Origin: Euryodendron excelsum
Taxonomy: Eukaryota > Streptophyta > Magnoliopsida > Ericales > Pentaphylacaceae
Assembly (NCBI GenBank): GCA_033060915.1
Contig: CM065397.1
Coordinates: 32,671,001 to 32,735,000, forward strand
DNA length: 64,000 nucleotides
Direction: 5' to 3'
How positions within the stretch are numbered: the first letter of the stretch is position 1; the number at the start of each line of letters is the position of its first letter. A program made the translations under genes and the position numbers. The notes under the pieces were generated by a model, which worked only from the letters and a program-made list of their open reading frames with translations, ran no database searches and was not told the DNA's origin. Below are positions 22,895-34,741 of the stretch, piece by piece.

Positions 22895-23010
22895 TGGCGA
22901 AAGGACTTTCCAGTCCTTCGGATCCAATGGAGCTCCAATCTCTTGGGCGGCTGGGCCATACTTATTCACATGGTTTATCAGCACTTTATCTTCTTCCGCC
23001 ATGCTTCCTT
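22895..23010 (-). pseudogene. R2R3-MYB (DUO1-like) R2-repeat fragment
   Basis: The minus strand encodes AEEDKVLINHVNKYGP, which matches the start of a plant R2 MYB repeat of the DUO1 type. The next residues of such a repeat (PRDWSSI) appear only after a shift: a seven-base insertion after YGP puts them in another frame. The bases just upstream fit the usual KKGPW lead-in, also out of frame. Only a part of one MYB repeat is present and no other exon was seen. It is a dead fragment, probably carried in by rearrangement or transposon capture. The subfamily assignment is from memory of the family and is less certain than the MYB call. Confidence 0.6.
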
Positions 23011-23192
23011 CTTGTCTCGTAATCCATCATTACCAACACTTCATGAGAATGATGTCCCATTTCTCTTCTCATCCAGTCAATGATTTTTCATTTAGTACAC
23101 ACTCACTAACTGTAATACTTATTAACAATCTTATGCAAAATCCCCAAAAATTCGCTCTCAGGTTACCCAAATATTTGAAAAGCTGCACCTAG

Positions 23193-23397
23193 CACTACAA
23201 CGAAAATGCCTTTTCTCGACACTTACTTTTGTGGCACTTTCAAAATTCGTACTAAAAGGTATTTTTGTCGACACAATTATCCTAGTGTCGCCTTAACAGC
23301 CATTTCGTATACAAGCGCCTTTAATTTCTCGTCATGTAAAAATTAATGCCACAAATATTTAATCAAAACGACATAGTTTTAATTATCTTTTGTAGTG
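23193..23397. mobile_element. CACTA-like MITE (205 bp)
   Basis: It starts CACTACAACGAAAATG and ends TTATCTTTTGTAGTG, giving CACTACAA inverted ends typical of CACTA elements. The interior has the repeated cGACACTT / GTGGCACTTT / GTCGACAC motifs common in CACTA subterminal regions. The flanking triplets (TAG and AGT) do not match, so no target duplication is confirmed. It has no coding capacity. Confidence 0.55.
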
Positions 23398-23472
23398 AGT
23401 TGCTACAAATGCCGTGTTGCTCTTTACTCAAAGCAATTATAGGGGAGGAGTCCCAATTTTTTCAGGTTTTAT

Positions 23473-25375
23473 CTCAATTGGTTGACTAATTTCACTGTCA
23501 AAGAGGAAAAATCAAGTTATTTTCCAACTTGAGTGCTGATTCAACTTAATTTAGCATTCCAGGTTAAGCGTCATTTCAAATAACATTTTTATTGAAACGG
23601 CTTTTTGAAATGACTTTTCTTGGTTGTATTTCTTGTAATATGTCCACGGAAAAGTGAAAATACACCAGCGTACAAACGCTTTTTCAGTTAGTGTTTTTTA
23701 AAATAACACTTTTTGAAAAAAGCGTTTCTTCCTTCTTAGAAATGCATTTTCAAATAGCATTTTATATTCTGATATACAAAACCCTAGCCTCGCTCACCGC
23801 GATCCATCTCTCTCATATCTCTCTTTCTCTCTCTCTCCCTTCCTTCTCTCTCTCTCAGGCAACCCCAACATTTGAGCTGAGTTGTAGACAAACTAGTAGA
23901 TCTAGATCCCAACCTCAAGATCTTTCAAGTTTCAACTTTAATTCCTCAGATCGTTCATCTCATGTAGCTCTCTCTACTCTCTTTCCCTCTCTATTTCTCT
24001 CTTTGTATATGTATATGTATGTCAACATATCACCGAAATAACCCTACTCACATGATTTAGCTTGTTATTGGCCGGTTTGTGAGCTTCCAACATTGGAGAC
24101 TCCATTCCAGTATTAAATGACGTGATACTCGTGAAATTTTGCTTAATAGAAAATTAATGGGGCACTTCCAAAATTTCTTATAGCAATGATAGATGGAGCT
24201 CCATTGTGCAGAAAATGTGTTTGTGCGATGTGTATGGCTTATTTATAATGTGTAGGGAAAAATAAAGACCGACAAAAAATTGCCAGTTTTCTTGACATGT
24301 GGGAGTTGACGGGCATGTCAATCGAAGTCCCGATTCATAAGTTATATAAGTTTTTGGGATTTCGAAACTTAGGTTTTTAGAGTTAGGTCAACTTGGTCAT
24401 TGGGGTACCAAAATGAAAAAGAAGGATCTGGGGACTGCGAAACTTGACAAGAGGCACCAGTGTGTCACGATTGACGCGTGGCAGTTTTCAGCACGTCAAT
24501 CGGAGTCCCGATTCATAAGTTATGTAAACTTTCAAGATTTCAAAGCTTAGGTTTTCAAAGTTAGGCCAACTCAGCAGTTGGGGTACCAAAATAGAGAGGA
24601 AGGGTTCAAGGAGTACAAAACTTCACGAGAGACACCGGTGTGCCACGATTGATGTGTGAGAGTTGACGGCCCATCAATCGGAGTCCCGATTCATAAATTA
24701 TACAAACTTTCGGGATTTCGAAACTTAGGTTTTCAGAATTAGGCCAACTCGGTCGTTGGGGTATCGAAATGGTGAGGAAGGGTCTAGGGAGTATGAAACT
24801 TGACGAGAGGCACTGGCGTATCACGATTGACGTGTGAGAGTTGACGTCACATCAATCAGGGTCTTGGTTCATAGGTTATATAAGCTCTTGGGATTTAGAA
24901 ACTTAGGTTTTCGGAGTTTGGCCAAATTGGCCGTTGGGATACCAAAACGGAAAGGAAGGGTTTAGGGAATGCAAAACTTAACGGGAGGCACCGTTGTGCC
25001 ATGAGTGATGTATGGGAGTTGGCGGTACATCAATTGGAGTCTCGATTCATAAGTTATGCAAGCTAGTTCAACTAGTTTAGAGATAAAGTTAGGAATAGCA
25101 TTTGCTAATATTTAAAAAAGGTCAAAACACTATTTGAAAAGGTGTTATTTTTAAAAACGCTAATTGCAAAAGCCTTTATACTCTAGTGTATTTTCACTTT
25201 TTCATTAGACATATTACAAGAAATACAACCAAGAAACGTCATTTTAAAAAGAGTTTTCAATAAAAAATACTATTTAAAATTACGCTTAACCTAGGATGCC
25301 AAATTAACTTGAATCAACACTCAGATTGGGAAATAACTTGATTTTGCCTCTTTGTCAAGGAAATTAGCCCAATTG

Positions 25376-25377
<2 letters not shown>
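23473..25377. mobile_element. Non-autonomous element with about 290-bp terminal inverted repeats
   Basis: The left arm (23473-23765) and the reverse complement of the right arm (25097-25377) match along their length, for example ATCAAGTTATTT, GGTTAAGCGT, TTCTTGGTTGTATTTCTTG and AGTGAAAATACAC. Inverted ends this long are typical of Mutator-like elements, though a foldback element is possible. The interior has a CT-rich segment with AAACCCTAGCC that looks like a captured plant 5' UTR (about 23780-24030) and a 178-bp tandem array. There is no transposase ORF. The right arm abuts a CT microsatellite, so the exact ends and target duplication are unclear. Confidence 0.7.
24283..25075. repeat. 178-bp tandem array, about 4.5 copies
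   Basis: CGATTCATAAGTTAT or close variants occur at 24331, 24509, 24687, about 24865 and 25043, a regular 178-base period. Each unit also has CACGATTGACG, GTCAATCGGAGTCC, GAAACTTAGGTTTTC and TTGGGGTACCAAAAT. Units differ from one another by scattered substitutions, so the array is not recent. The short ORFs across it are translations of the repeat. Confidence 0.85.

Positions 25378-25378
<1 letters not shown>

Positions 25379-25453
<75 letters not shown>
25379..25453. repeat. (CT)n microsatellite
   Basis: Uninterrupted run of about 37 CT units next to the right arm of the inverted-repeat element. The 25454-25727 stretch after it is ordinary AT-rich DNA without a recognised gene. Confidence 0.95.
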
Positions 25454-25458
<5 letters not shown>

Positions 25459-25727
25459 CTCTTTGGATGTTCCATGAAACCCTCTACCACTGCCTACAAT
25501 CTAGTGTCACTATCACCTCATCTCTCCATTATGTTGCACAATATCTCTGCTAGAAACATGCTTTTTCCTTTTCTATGGTTGACACTCTCTTGCACCATCA
25601 TGGATTAACACTTTCTACTATCAAGTTGCCTTGATTTATTCTCTCTCCTTCATCTAGTTCTTGATGTTCTTCTTCTTGCCCCTCACATACAGACACACAA
25701 ACTCACATAGATAGTTCTGGTTCAACA

Positions 25728-27807
25728 TGTCATGCCCACTCCTAAGCAGGTGTCATTAACACCATTTTAGGCAAATTTGATCGCACAGGTCACCACCTGT
25801 AAGCGAAACCTTCTCATAATCCAAAGATATAAATCTTATAAGAATCAACAACATTATTATATATATATATATCAACAATCAGTTATTACCATATTACAAT
25901 CCTCTTAATATAACTCATACTAATACAAAAGTAGAGATAAACAAGACTCCAAGAGTTATCATGTTTGTGAGATAGACTGTCGACATCACAGAGACAGACT
26001 GCCGACATCATAGCAAGAGCTTCTCGAAACTTCCTAATTCAACCCCAACCTCTACAATGGACTGGATATTTCCAAACATCCTGCAAAACAACCTGTGTGG
26101 GTGTGACCTAGATATCCATGTGCTCACAAAGATAATCAAATTTATAATGATTAAATAGCAGATAATCAATAAAGAATCCACCAATAGATAAACCACCAAT
26201 GAAATATAATATTTCTTCATGTGATGTAATGTATGATACACCATAAATGAGCACGCTATTTATGATAACATTGGCCCAAAATATCGATAGCTTGTTATTA
26301 AAGGATATCCACCGTAATACCCTATTAGGTTAGTCCACTGTGACCACCTTAGGTTAGCGCCCACTCTACTAAACCTTCTCTCATGCAATAAAAATTATGC
26401 ACACAATATGTATAGTATGCAAATATCACCTTATAAGCCACCAATCACCATCAATATAGATAATAAGACATCCAATTCAATATAAATAAGATTATCTTAA
26501 ATCCTCACATGTTACCATTTTATAACCATAATCGAGTCACCTTTTTGGTTGTGTCGAAGTGTTTTGTTTTGCTTTCGAACCTATCACACACTACCATATC
26601 AAACTTGCTAAAATCAATGTTATAATGCATAACCAATGCATGAAATATGACATGTTAAACTCATCCCGATGTCATACAAAGTACAAATGTACACTAAGAC
26701 AAACATTCTGACCATCAGGATAGTTCTAAACATCATCAGGACAACCAGAAGAGCGTTGTCGACCTTTATGGAACATGTCGACTATGATGGAAAGTGTCAT
26801 TGCCTACCAGACAAGGCAAATTGCCAACCTTAGTCTAGTAGCTTGTCGTCAGGACGACACGAGGGACCGTCCTGCCAACCAGAACCCTCCATGTGGTTCG
26901 ACAAGACAATCTGCCGACCTGACTCCAAAGCTTACCATACCACCCCAACATAACCACAAACTCTCCAAAGACCCAAAATGACATTCTAAGGCCACAACAA
27001 GACTCCACACATCAAAACCATGAACAACATGTAAGATTCAATGCTTCCACCTAAAAATCTTAAATACTTTTCCACATCTCACCTCTAATTCACATAGACA
27101 CATGCAAAAATTCAAAACACAATAAAACAAGTATGGACATGAGATTCTCACCTCAAGAAATAATCACACAAGTTTTTGCTTGCACTTTTCTCTTCTTTTC
27201 TTCCTTTCTCTTTTATTTTCTCTCATTTTCGTTCTCACTCAACACTTTTCCTCTACACCAACTCGTCTCTTACTTCTCTTGATGCAAAGCCAAGATAGAT
27301 ACAACTTGTATCGAATGCGCCACATGTTACACATGCACCATTACTAGTAACAAGCACACACCTTATGCACACACATCACTTAAATGAGTCACACACCTAG
27401 GTGACAAGAATATACATGCACACTTAGCACTTCATTAGTCCACATGATTAATATTTTTTAATCACACTTATGATAATTAATCATTATTACTATGAGATAA
27501 ACCTTCTGCAGTATTCAAATCAAGGTCAGCCCACTACGAATGGTAGTGTCGATGTCCTATAGAAAAGACCCAACATAAGCCCACTACAAACAAATAATGA
27601 TGCTAACTTGAGATTAGTAAAGCCCAACATCTACTAAGGCATAGCCGACCTATATGAAATGCTCACAAAAATGAGAATTCCCCCCCCCCCCCCCAAACGG
27701 CATGTTCTCACTCCATTATGTTAATCAAACTCTTCAATTAGTATAATCACTTACTAGAAGGTATGCAATTAAACTAAACATAATGCTAAACAATGTCGGG
27801 TCTTACA
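25728..27807 (-). mobile_element. Solo LTR A (2080 bp), gypsy-like
   Basis: In plus orientation it runs from TGTCATGCCC to GGGTCTTACA. Read on the minus strand it starts TGTAAGACCCGACATTG and ends AGGAGTGGGCATGACA, wording common for plant Ty3/gypsy LTRs. The five bases CAACA flank both sides (25723-25727 and 27808-27812), a perfect target-site duplication. No internal coding region or second LTR is present, so it is a solo LTR left by recombination. A run of 15 C occurs at 27680-27694. Short ORFs inside are not genes. Confidence 0.85.
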
Positions 27808-27812
27808 CAACA

Positions 27813-29295
27813 TAAGGTTCGCTAAACTTTTAACAGACCAACAACCTAGTATATGTTCTTACATATCATAAGTTATTATGCCCTAAAAAATCTTTTGTCT
27901 TTATGAATTGAATTTGGATGGTTTGCAATAGTTTGCCCTAAAATATCGTAGCAGAATGTATCCTAATTTGCTTTAACTATTAATTATGTCGTCTGAAAGC
28001 CTGGGTAAATATTTTTATTCTATAGATCAATTGCTTGTGTTTGTATTTTTTTTTTTTTTTTTTTGGCATTCAAATCAGTGTCTATTGCAAAGGAAGAGAA
28101 ACAAAATTAATTGAGAATGAAATGGGTTAAGACCGGTTAGGGTTTTACTCTTAGTTCAATTGGCTGAATAATTTGTTAGAATCTTGAAAACATTGCAATT
28201 TAGGCATTTATCCAATTTTTTAAAAAGTGAAACTTGAAATCAAAATTGGTTTATCCATAAGTTAAATTGGGATTGAAGGAACCTTATGGAAATTTTAAAA
28301 CTTGAAATGTGTTTGAATTTATACCTTAGTAGGTGATTGGAAGCAATTGTATGAGATCTTGAGAAAGAGTTTTGTGAAATAAATTTGTTGAAAGGTTTAG
28401 GGTTTAAAAGTGGATTGGGCTGTAAGATTTTGTTAATGGTATGGTCCTTCACTTTGGAATGAGATGATTATGATGGTTTTTCACTTTTTTTTAGTATGGC
28501 ATTATACTTTACAGTCCATATTCGTTAGATATTGTCAATTTGTTATACATTTACAGTGATTAATGTTAAAGTACTTCTAACCTCTTATTAGTTCCTGCGT
28601 GCAAGCAATGAGAGGTGATGGTGGCAGCTTTGCAATGAAAATGGTAAGTAGTTGTTTGTCTTAAAGTGCCTTTAATTGGTTGACAAGTTGGGCTTATTTT
28701 CTTTTTTGTTTTTTCCCCCTTTGTTTGCCTATTGTTTTCGTTCCTTTATACATAGCTACTGTCAACTCTTACTATTTTTTTTTCTAAATTCTTGTTAGAT
28801 GGATAGATAGGGGAATCAAGCTTTAAATTCTTATGGGTGTGTATGTTATTTCATCGCTAATAGTAAGACACAGTAATTAAGGAAGGGAGTAGGTTAAAAG
28901 ACAACCTCTTGAGTCCTGAGAAAGGAATTTAATTTTTAGAAAAGTGAGCAACTGTCTCTTTTGTAAGCTGACTTTTTCATCTAGCCTTTTCATGATAAAG
29001 TTATAATGTTCTTGCTAGCTAAGCTTTTCAGTATATAATTTATTATAGTTTAGTTTATTTTGGTGGCCCTAGAAAGTTACTCCTTTCCCAAGACTCTCAG
29101 AAGTAGATTCAAGGTTTGACATCTACCCTTATAAGATCCCTCTACTCAACCCCTCCTAAGTGTAACATATATCTGTCTCCAGGGCAAAGTGAATTGTGAA
29201 TAATTTTTCATGGAACTTTCTTAACCATCCTAATAGAGTATGCATTTTTTTTTTTCTATAATTTGCTTTCTCTATTTTAGTTGTTATTTTTTGTT
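27813..29295. other. AT-rich stretch without a recognised gene; one exon-like block
   Basis: Most of this stretch is AT-rich with no long frame. At 28592-28643 a 52-base block has an AG before it and GTAAGT after it, and contains an ATG at 28608 (MRGDGGSFAMKM). It might be an exon of an unrecognised plus-strand gene or chance. Nothing else is supported. Confidence 0.3.
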
Positions 29296-29300
29296 GTTGT

Positions 29301-31383
29301 TGTTAACTCAAGGTTGATTCTCATGTTGATTTTGATGATAACTAAACATTGTGTTATTTTACTAATGCATTTACTTAGTGTGCAAATTAATAAATTTTAT
29401 AATTTAGACTTAAAGTTCAATCTTAAATCTAATACTTGTCAAAGTAAATATACAACAAGCTCAAGATCAAGCAATGAACTCCAAGAGTTATGCAATAAAC
29501 CAAACAAAGGATTGACATCTATTTCTTCTTTAAACAAATGTTTTATATTCGAAGAGATTGAAGGTGTTCAAATGAAGCTTTCATTAAGTATGCATACACT
29601 CATTGAAGACTGACTTGTACTCAAAAAATATTGAAGACTTTATTAGAATATGCAAATATCAGTTGAAAACAATTTGTTTGTTAAAGATATTGAAAATGCC
29701 CAAGAGAAGACTTCATCAAGCATGCAAAGATCAATTCTAGATTATGTGATTGAAGTTGCTTGAGAAGAAGACTCACAATGATTATCTGATCTTTACATAG
29801 AATCCAAGTGAAGAATTCTTCTACAATATAAAAAATCAATGAAGACTAGATGTATGAAGAGATTTTATCAAGTTTGCAAAAGTCTCATTGAAGTGATTTT
29901 AAAGAAAAAAGAAGAATTGCTAGCAAAGAGAAGAAATCAACAATGAAGCATTGTGAAGCTCTACTTAATTAAGGAAACTTGGCATTGAAAGATATTATTC
30001 TACAATGAAAGAGGAAGCTTTGTAAATGAAGAAAAAAAGATCAACATTGATCTAATGAAGCTCTAACTGTTTGAGAGTCAAGAGAAGATGAATGTCAAAT
30101 GATTGATTCAATCCAAATTAAATAGAAGTTAACTCTGATGAGTTAAGAGAATTTGATTGATCATCATACCCCAAAGAGATACTCCTTGAAGATCTTATAC
30201 TATTGTTGAGATGATCTGGATCATTGGAAGATAGAATACAGACTTCTGGGCAATGAGCGGACTCATGGAAATGAAGAGTCGTCTCATAAAGACAGACGCA
30301 AAAGGGTTGAAGACAAAATGATCAATGAGCGGACTCATGAAAATAAAGAGTCACCTCATGAACACAGAAGCAAAAGCCTGAAGACCAAATGGACAAAGAG
30401 CCAACTTATGGAAATGAGAAGTTGCCTCATAAAGACAGAAGCAAAAAACCTGAAGACCAAATGAGCAAAGAGCCGACTCTTTTATATAAAGAATCGACTC
30501 ATGAAACTTGAAGTAAGTTTTCTGTACAAAGAGTGGACTCATGAAACTGAAGAGTCGCCTCGTGACTACAGAAGCAAAATCACGTGAAAACAGAATAAAC
30601 AAGGAGCCGACTTATTGATATGAAGAGCGGACTCATGGAGACAGTGGACAACGTCTGGCAAATGCAGAACCAGAAGAGTCGACTCTACAAGCCTGAAGTC
30701 GACCCCTTGGATATAACAGCTAGTTTTTCTAACGTTATAACGGACTAGACGTGCATTAAATGAAGCTCAACAATCTCTAACAGATGGAATCAATACAGGG
30801 TTTTATATACAAGCTTTCAACTGCATTTATAACAAGGAAGAGAAACAAGAAATAAGAATCACTGACTAATCAACCTGAGATTCCTGAATATTCTTCCTGT
30901 CTTAACTTGTGAGCTTTGATTGTATAATCTACTCTTGATAAACAGTTTGTTTGTTACTTGTATATTCTTATACACTTATAAATGAGAGTTTGAGAGTTCT
31001 CTTGAGAAAGAAAAACTCTTGTAAGTTTGAGTGGAGCTTGGACAAAACCACTTGGTGGTTGAAGAACTCAGTGAGGAGTTATTGTGTATAATGAGCTGAG
31101 CACTTTGTGAATCAGCATCCCATTTGTAATTGGAGATTACATAGTGGAAGAATACTTCAAGGGGATCTTGGGGTGAGGACGTAGACCACGATTTGTGGTT
31201 GAACCTCGGTAAATCTCTATGTTCATTCTATTGCTATGTTTTCTATTCTCCTTTTGATTATATTGCATTGCATATAGTTTGATCACTGTTACATTACTTA
31301 GATTAATTTTAATTGATCTTAATTGCTATTAATATTTGAAAAACCCAATTTACCCCCCTCTTAGGTTACCTTTTGGGCCAACA
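29301..31383 (-). mobile_element. Solo LTR B (2083 bp), same family as solo LTR C
   Basis: Plus orientation TGTTAACTCAAGG to TTTTGGGCCAACA; on the minus strand it starts TGTTGGCCCAAAAGG, wording I associate with plant copia (SIRE/Tork-like) LTRs, but the superfamily is not proved. Flanked by GTTGT at 29296-29300 and 31384-31388; the left copy lies in a GTT repeat, so this duplication is weaker evidence than in the other two. A TATATAAAA box on the minus strand is at 30801-30809. It carries a tandem array of about 72 bases (GAGCGGACTCATG type at 30255, 30327, 30398, 30470, 30531, 30604), absent from solo LTR C. Confidence 0.8.
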
Positions 31384-31388
31384 GTTGT

Positions 31389-33127
31389 CACCATAGTTGA
31401 AATAACACACTGTACATATTTTGCTTACAGATTGAAAAATGATTTATATAAAACATAGGGATATTGTTCTCGGTTTGTTAATACTGCAGCTATCCAACTT
31501 TCTAGCAATCTACTATGTTTGTGGAACTGCTGCGGCTACTCTCTTGTCAATGGATTTTTTTTATGTAGCTTTCTAAATGCCGGGGGCCTCTTGTAGTAGT
31601 TGACTGGTGGTTAGTTCTTCTCTGTTTTGCTTTTGCTTTTTTTTTTTTTTTTCTGTTTTTAAGCTTTCTTTCATTATCTAGTGATCAAGAAGTCAATTTT
31701 TGCTTATCTATGGCAGTTTTCTACCTTTTTTCTTTATCTTGTGCTATGTTTATTAAGAGAATTTACATTTCTGATTTTTTTATGTTTTTCTTTTTCTTTT
31801 TAGTAGGCAAAAAAGTTTTATAGATGAAAGGTAAATACTAAAGAAAGCTTCTACATGAAGAAGGCTAGCTGGGCTAAGTTTTTTGCTAGTATCTTCTACG
31901 TTGTTTGTTTGTTTGCTTTGGTGTCATGACCATAATTTTTTGATTTATCTAAGAGTTTTACATAATCAAACAAGTTAAAAAATTTCTTAACTTGCATTGC
32001 CTATTGATTGACATTTTAGATAGGAAGCCACCTAAATTGGGGCATAAGGAGGAAGTGGTAGAAAGACGGCACCAGTGGGCGGTCATGCAAAGGCATAGAC
32101 CATGGCCTAGATGATAATGGTGCTAAAGGGACAAGTGAGGCCGAAAGGGGTAAGACTAGTAGGAAGACTAGTAGGAAGACTGGTGTAAACAGAGGTAGAA
32201 ACCTTCTATTTAAATTTTTCTTGTTAATGGAAGTTGATTACTTTATTTAGAAGGATTGCATTTTATGGTGTTAAAGAATAAGTTCAACATAAATCAATTC
32301 GCAGCACCTTACTTTTGGAGTCGCCAATTACAAGTAGCCACATGCATAGGAATATGTGGTTCTTTAATATAGAATGTGTGATTGGATTTCAAAAGCAATC
32401 TCTTATTTGTCGTGCCATGAAAAGTGCTCCATATGTCTTCACATGAGCAAAGTATTTGGAATTGCTCATTCGCATGCACATAAGGTTATTAGAAGGCGAG
32501 CATGCTCAGTTTGCTCATATGCTTGGCTCTACAAGCTTCCTACATTTAACTTTGGTTGGCAAGCTTGAACTTGTAAATAATACCCTTCATGTGTTTGAAC
32601 TGGTGGCAGATAGTGAGTGTGGCAGATGATATAAAGTTATGGTGTTGTACAAATATTTTCAACTTGAAACACCCCTAGAAAGATATTCATTCATTTCATT
32701 CATTCAGTGCCTGTTGTAAGCACGACCAGCAATAAATGAAGGGGGAAAGTTGCTTGTTGTAGCCTTACAATTTGACATAGTGAACATGGTATTTGTAAAG
32801 ACAGGATTATGTAGTATTGGACATGATTGTTGTATGCTATCACATTTTTTGACATTTAATTTTTAATATGAAAATTTTTTTGTGTCTGATTGATTGGTAG
32901 TGTCAATAGCACGAGTTAAATTCAAAACATGATCAAACAAATGTACATGCCATTTGTATGAATATACAAATACAAACGTTTAGTTGATGGAATCTGAATG
33001 AAAAACAAAGTAAGCATCTATACAAAAAAAAAGTACTCTGCTTTTCATGGCACTTTGACAAAAAAAGTGTCGCAAATAAGCAACTTGTTTTTCCAACTCT
33101 TCCAACAAAAAGTTCCACAATTAAGTG
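31389..33127. other. AT-rich stretch without a recognised gene; one exon-like block
   Basis: A block at about 32022-32190 follows TTTTAG and has unusually high GC for its surroundings. Its frame DRKPPKLGHKEEVVERRHQW runs to a stop within about 30 codons, and ACTAGTAGGAAG is repeated at about 32154-32185. It could be an exon remnant; no family is recognised. Motifs GGCACTTT and AGTGTCGC near 33050 resemble CACTA subterminal sequence. Confidence 0.3.
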
Positions 33128-33132
33128 GCATT

Positions 33133-34736
33133 TGTTGACTCTACACTTTGATTTTAATGATAACTAAACTTTGTGTTAATTTACTAATACATTTACTTAG
33201 TGTGCAGATTAATAAGGATTATAATTTAGACTTAAAGTCTAATTCATATCGAAATAGATGCACAACATCTATAAGTTCAAGCAATGCACCAAAAGTCATG
33301 CCATACACCAAAATAAAGCAATTGCACCCACTCAAACTTCAAACAAACGATTTGTATTTAAAGAGATTGAAAATACTCAAAGGAAGAGTTCATTAAGTGT
33401 GAAAAGACTAAACGAAAATGACTTGATTTTGAAGAGATTGAAAGTGTTAAAAAAGAGAATTCATCATGCATGCAAAAATCTCCAGAAAGATTTTAAAAGA
33501 GGACTACAACAGAACTGTAAAAATTCAAGAAAGTTGATATACATTGAGAATACTTAAAAGTAGATTTCATCAAGCCTCTAATAAAGTGATCCTGAAGAAG
33601 AAGAAATTGGCATCATGTATGTGAAGCTCTAAATGGGGAAAAAAACATTAGCGGCAAATGGAAAGAGTTAGGAAATGAAGAAAGGAACTCGGCTTCAATG
33701 AAAAGGAATTTGGCAGCTAGACAGCAAAGAAAATATGATCATTAAAAGAAAAATTCAATCCAAATTGAATGAAAGACATCTTTGAAGGATTGAAGACTTT
33801 GATCTATCATCATACCCTAAAGAGAAGACTCCTTGAAGATCTCAAGTGTTTTTGGAGAACACCATACCTTAAAGAGAAGATTCATTGAACATCCTCAGAT
33901 TATTTGAAGCTAAACTAATCAAGGAAAGCATGAAGAACATTTTTTAGGTGATGTATCGACACATGGGTTTGATGTGTCGACATATGAAGACAGTGGATAA
34001 AATTTGGAGAATGCAAACTTGATGTGTCAACAAATGGAAGGCAAGTGTCAACACCTGGGGACTAACGGCTATATTTTTAAACATTCTATTGAAGTGATCA
34101 CGCATTTAATGAAACTCTAACAACCTCTAATGGGTGAAATCAATTCAGGGCTTTATATATAAGCCTCCAAATGCATTTATGGACAAGAGATACAACATTC
34201 ACTGATTGATTGAGCTGAAAAATCTAAAAATTCTCTTTATCTTCATGGTGGTAGTCAGTGAGCTAATTCAATTCCCATTTACTCTTAATAGAGAGTTTGT
34301 ACTTCATTTGTATATCCTTCATATATTTGTAAGTAAGAGTTAGAGTGTACTCTTGTAAAAGAAAAATACTAGTAAGTTAAAGTGAATCTTAGACAAAATC
34401 ACTTGATAGCTGGAAGAACTTGGGAAGGAGTTCTTGTGTAAAAGTGAGCTGAGCACTTTGGAAATCAGCATCTACTCTGTAATTGAAAATTGCATAGTGG
34501 AAGGAGACTTTAAGGGGGATCTTGGGGTGAGGACGTAAACCACAAATTGTGGTTGAACCTTGGTAATTCTTGGTGTGGTTTCTTGTGCTCTGTTTTCATT
34601 TCATTGCTGTCGTCATTGCATTGCATACATCTTGAACTACTGTTACATTGATTAGATTAATTTTAATTGATCTTAATTGCTTTATTTTTTAAGAAACCCA
34701 AATTACCCCCTTCTTGGGTTGCCTTTTGGACCAACA
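33133..34736 (-). mobile_element. Solo LTR C (1604 bp), same family as solo LTR B
   Basis: Plus orientation TGTTGACTCTACAC to TTTTGGACCAACA. It shares with solo LTR B the phrases GATAACTAAAC, CATTTACTTAGTGTGCA, GAGCTGAGCACTTTG, GATCTTGGGGTGAGGACGTA and AGATTAATTTTAATTGATC. It is flanked by a perfect GCATT duplication (33128-33132 and 34737-34741). A TATA box on the minus strand lies at about 34152-34161. It lacks the 72-bp array, which accounts for most of the length difference from LTR B. Confidence 0.85.
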
Positions 34737-34741
34737 GCATT

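Noticed and set aside
24606..24824. 72-codon frame in the 178-bp array
   Set aside because: Reads across a tandem repeat; no conserved features.
27528..27546. CCACTACGAATGGTAGTG as possible CACTA end
   Set aside because: Short palindrome inside solo LTR A; no partner end or target duplication.
25728..27807. CRISPR or satellite array
   Set aside because: No regular spacing or repeated unit; ends and target duplication identify a solo LTR.
30351..30602. 83-codon minus-strand frame with repeated ALCPFGLQ
   Set aside because: Product of the 72-bp array in solo LTR B.
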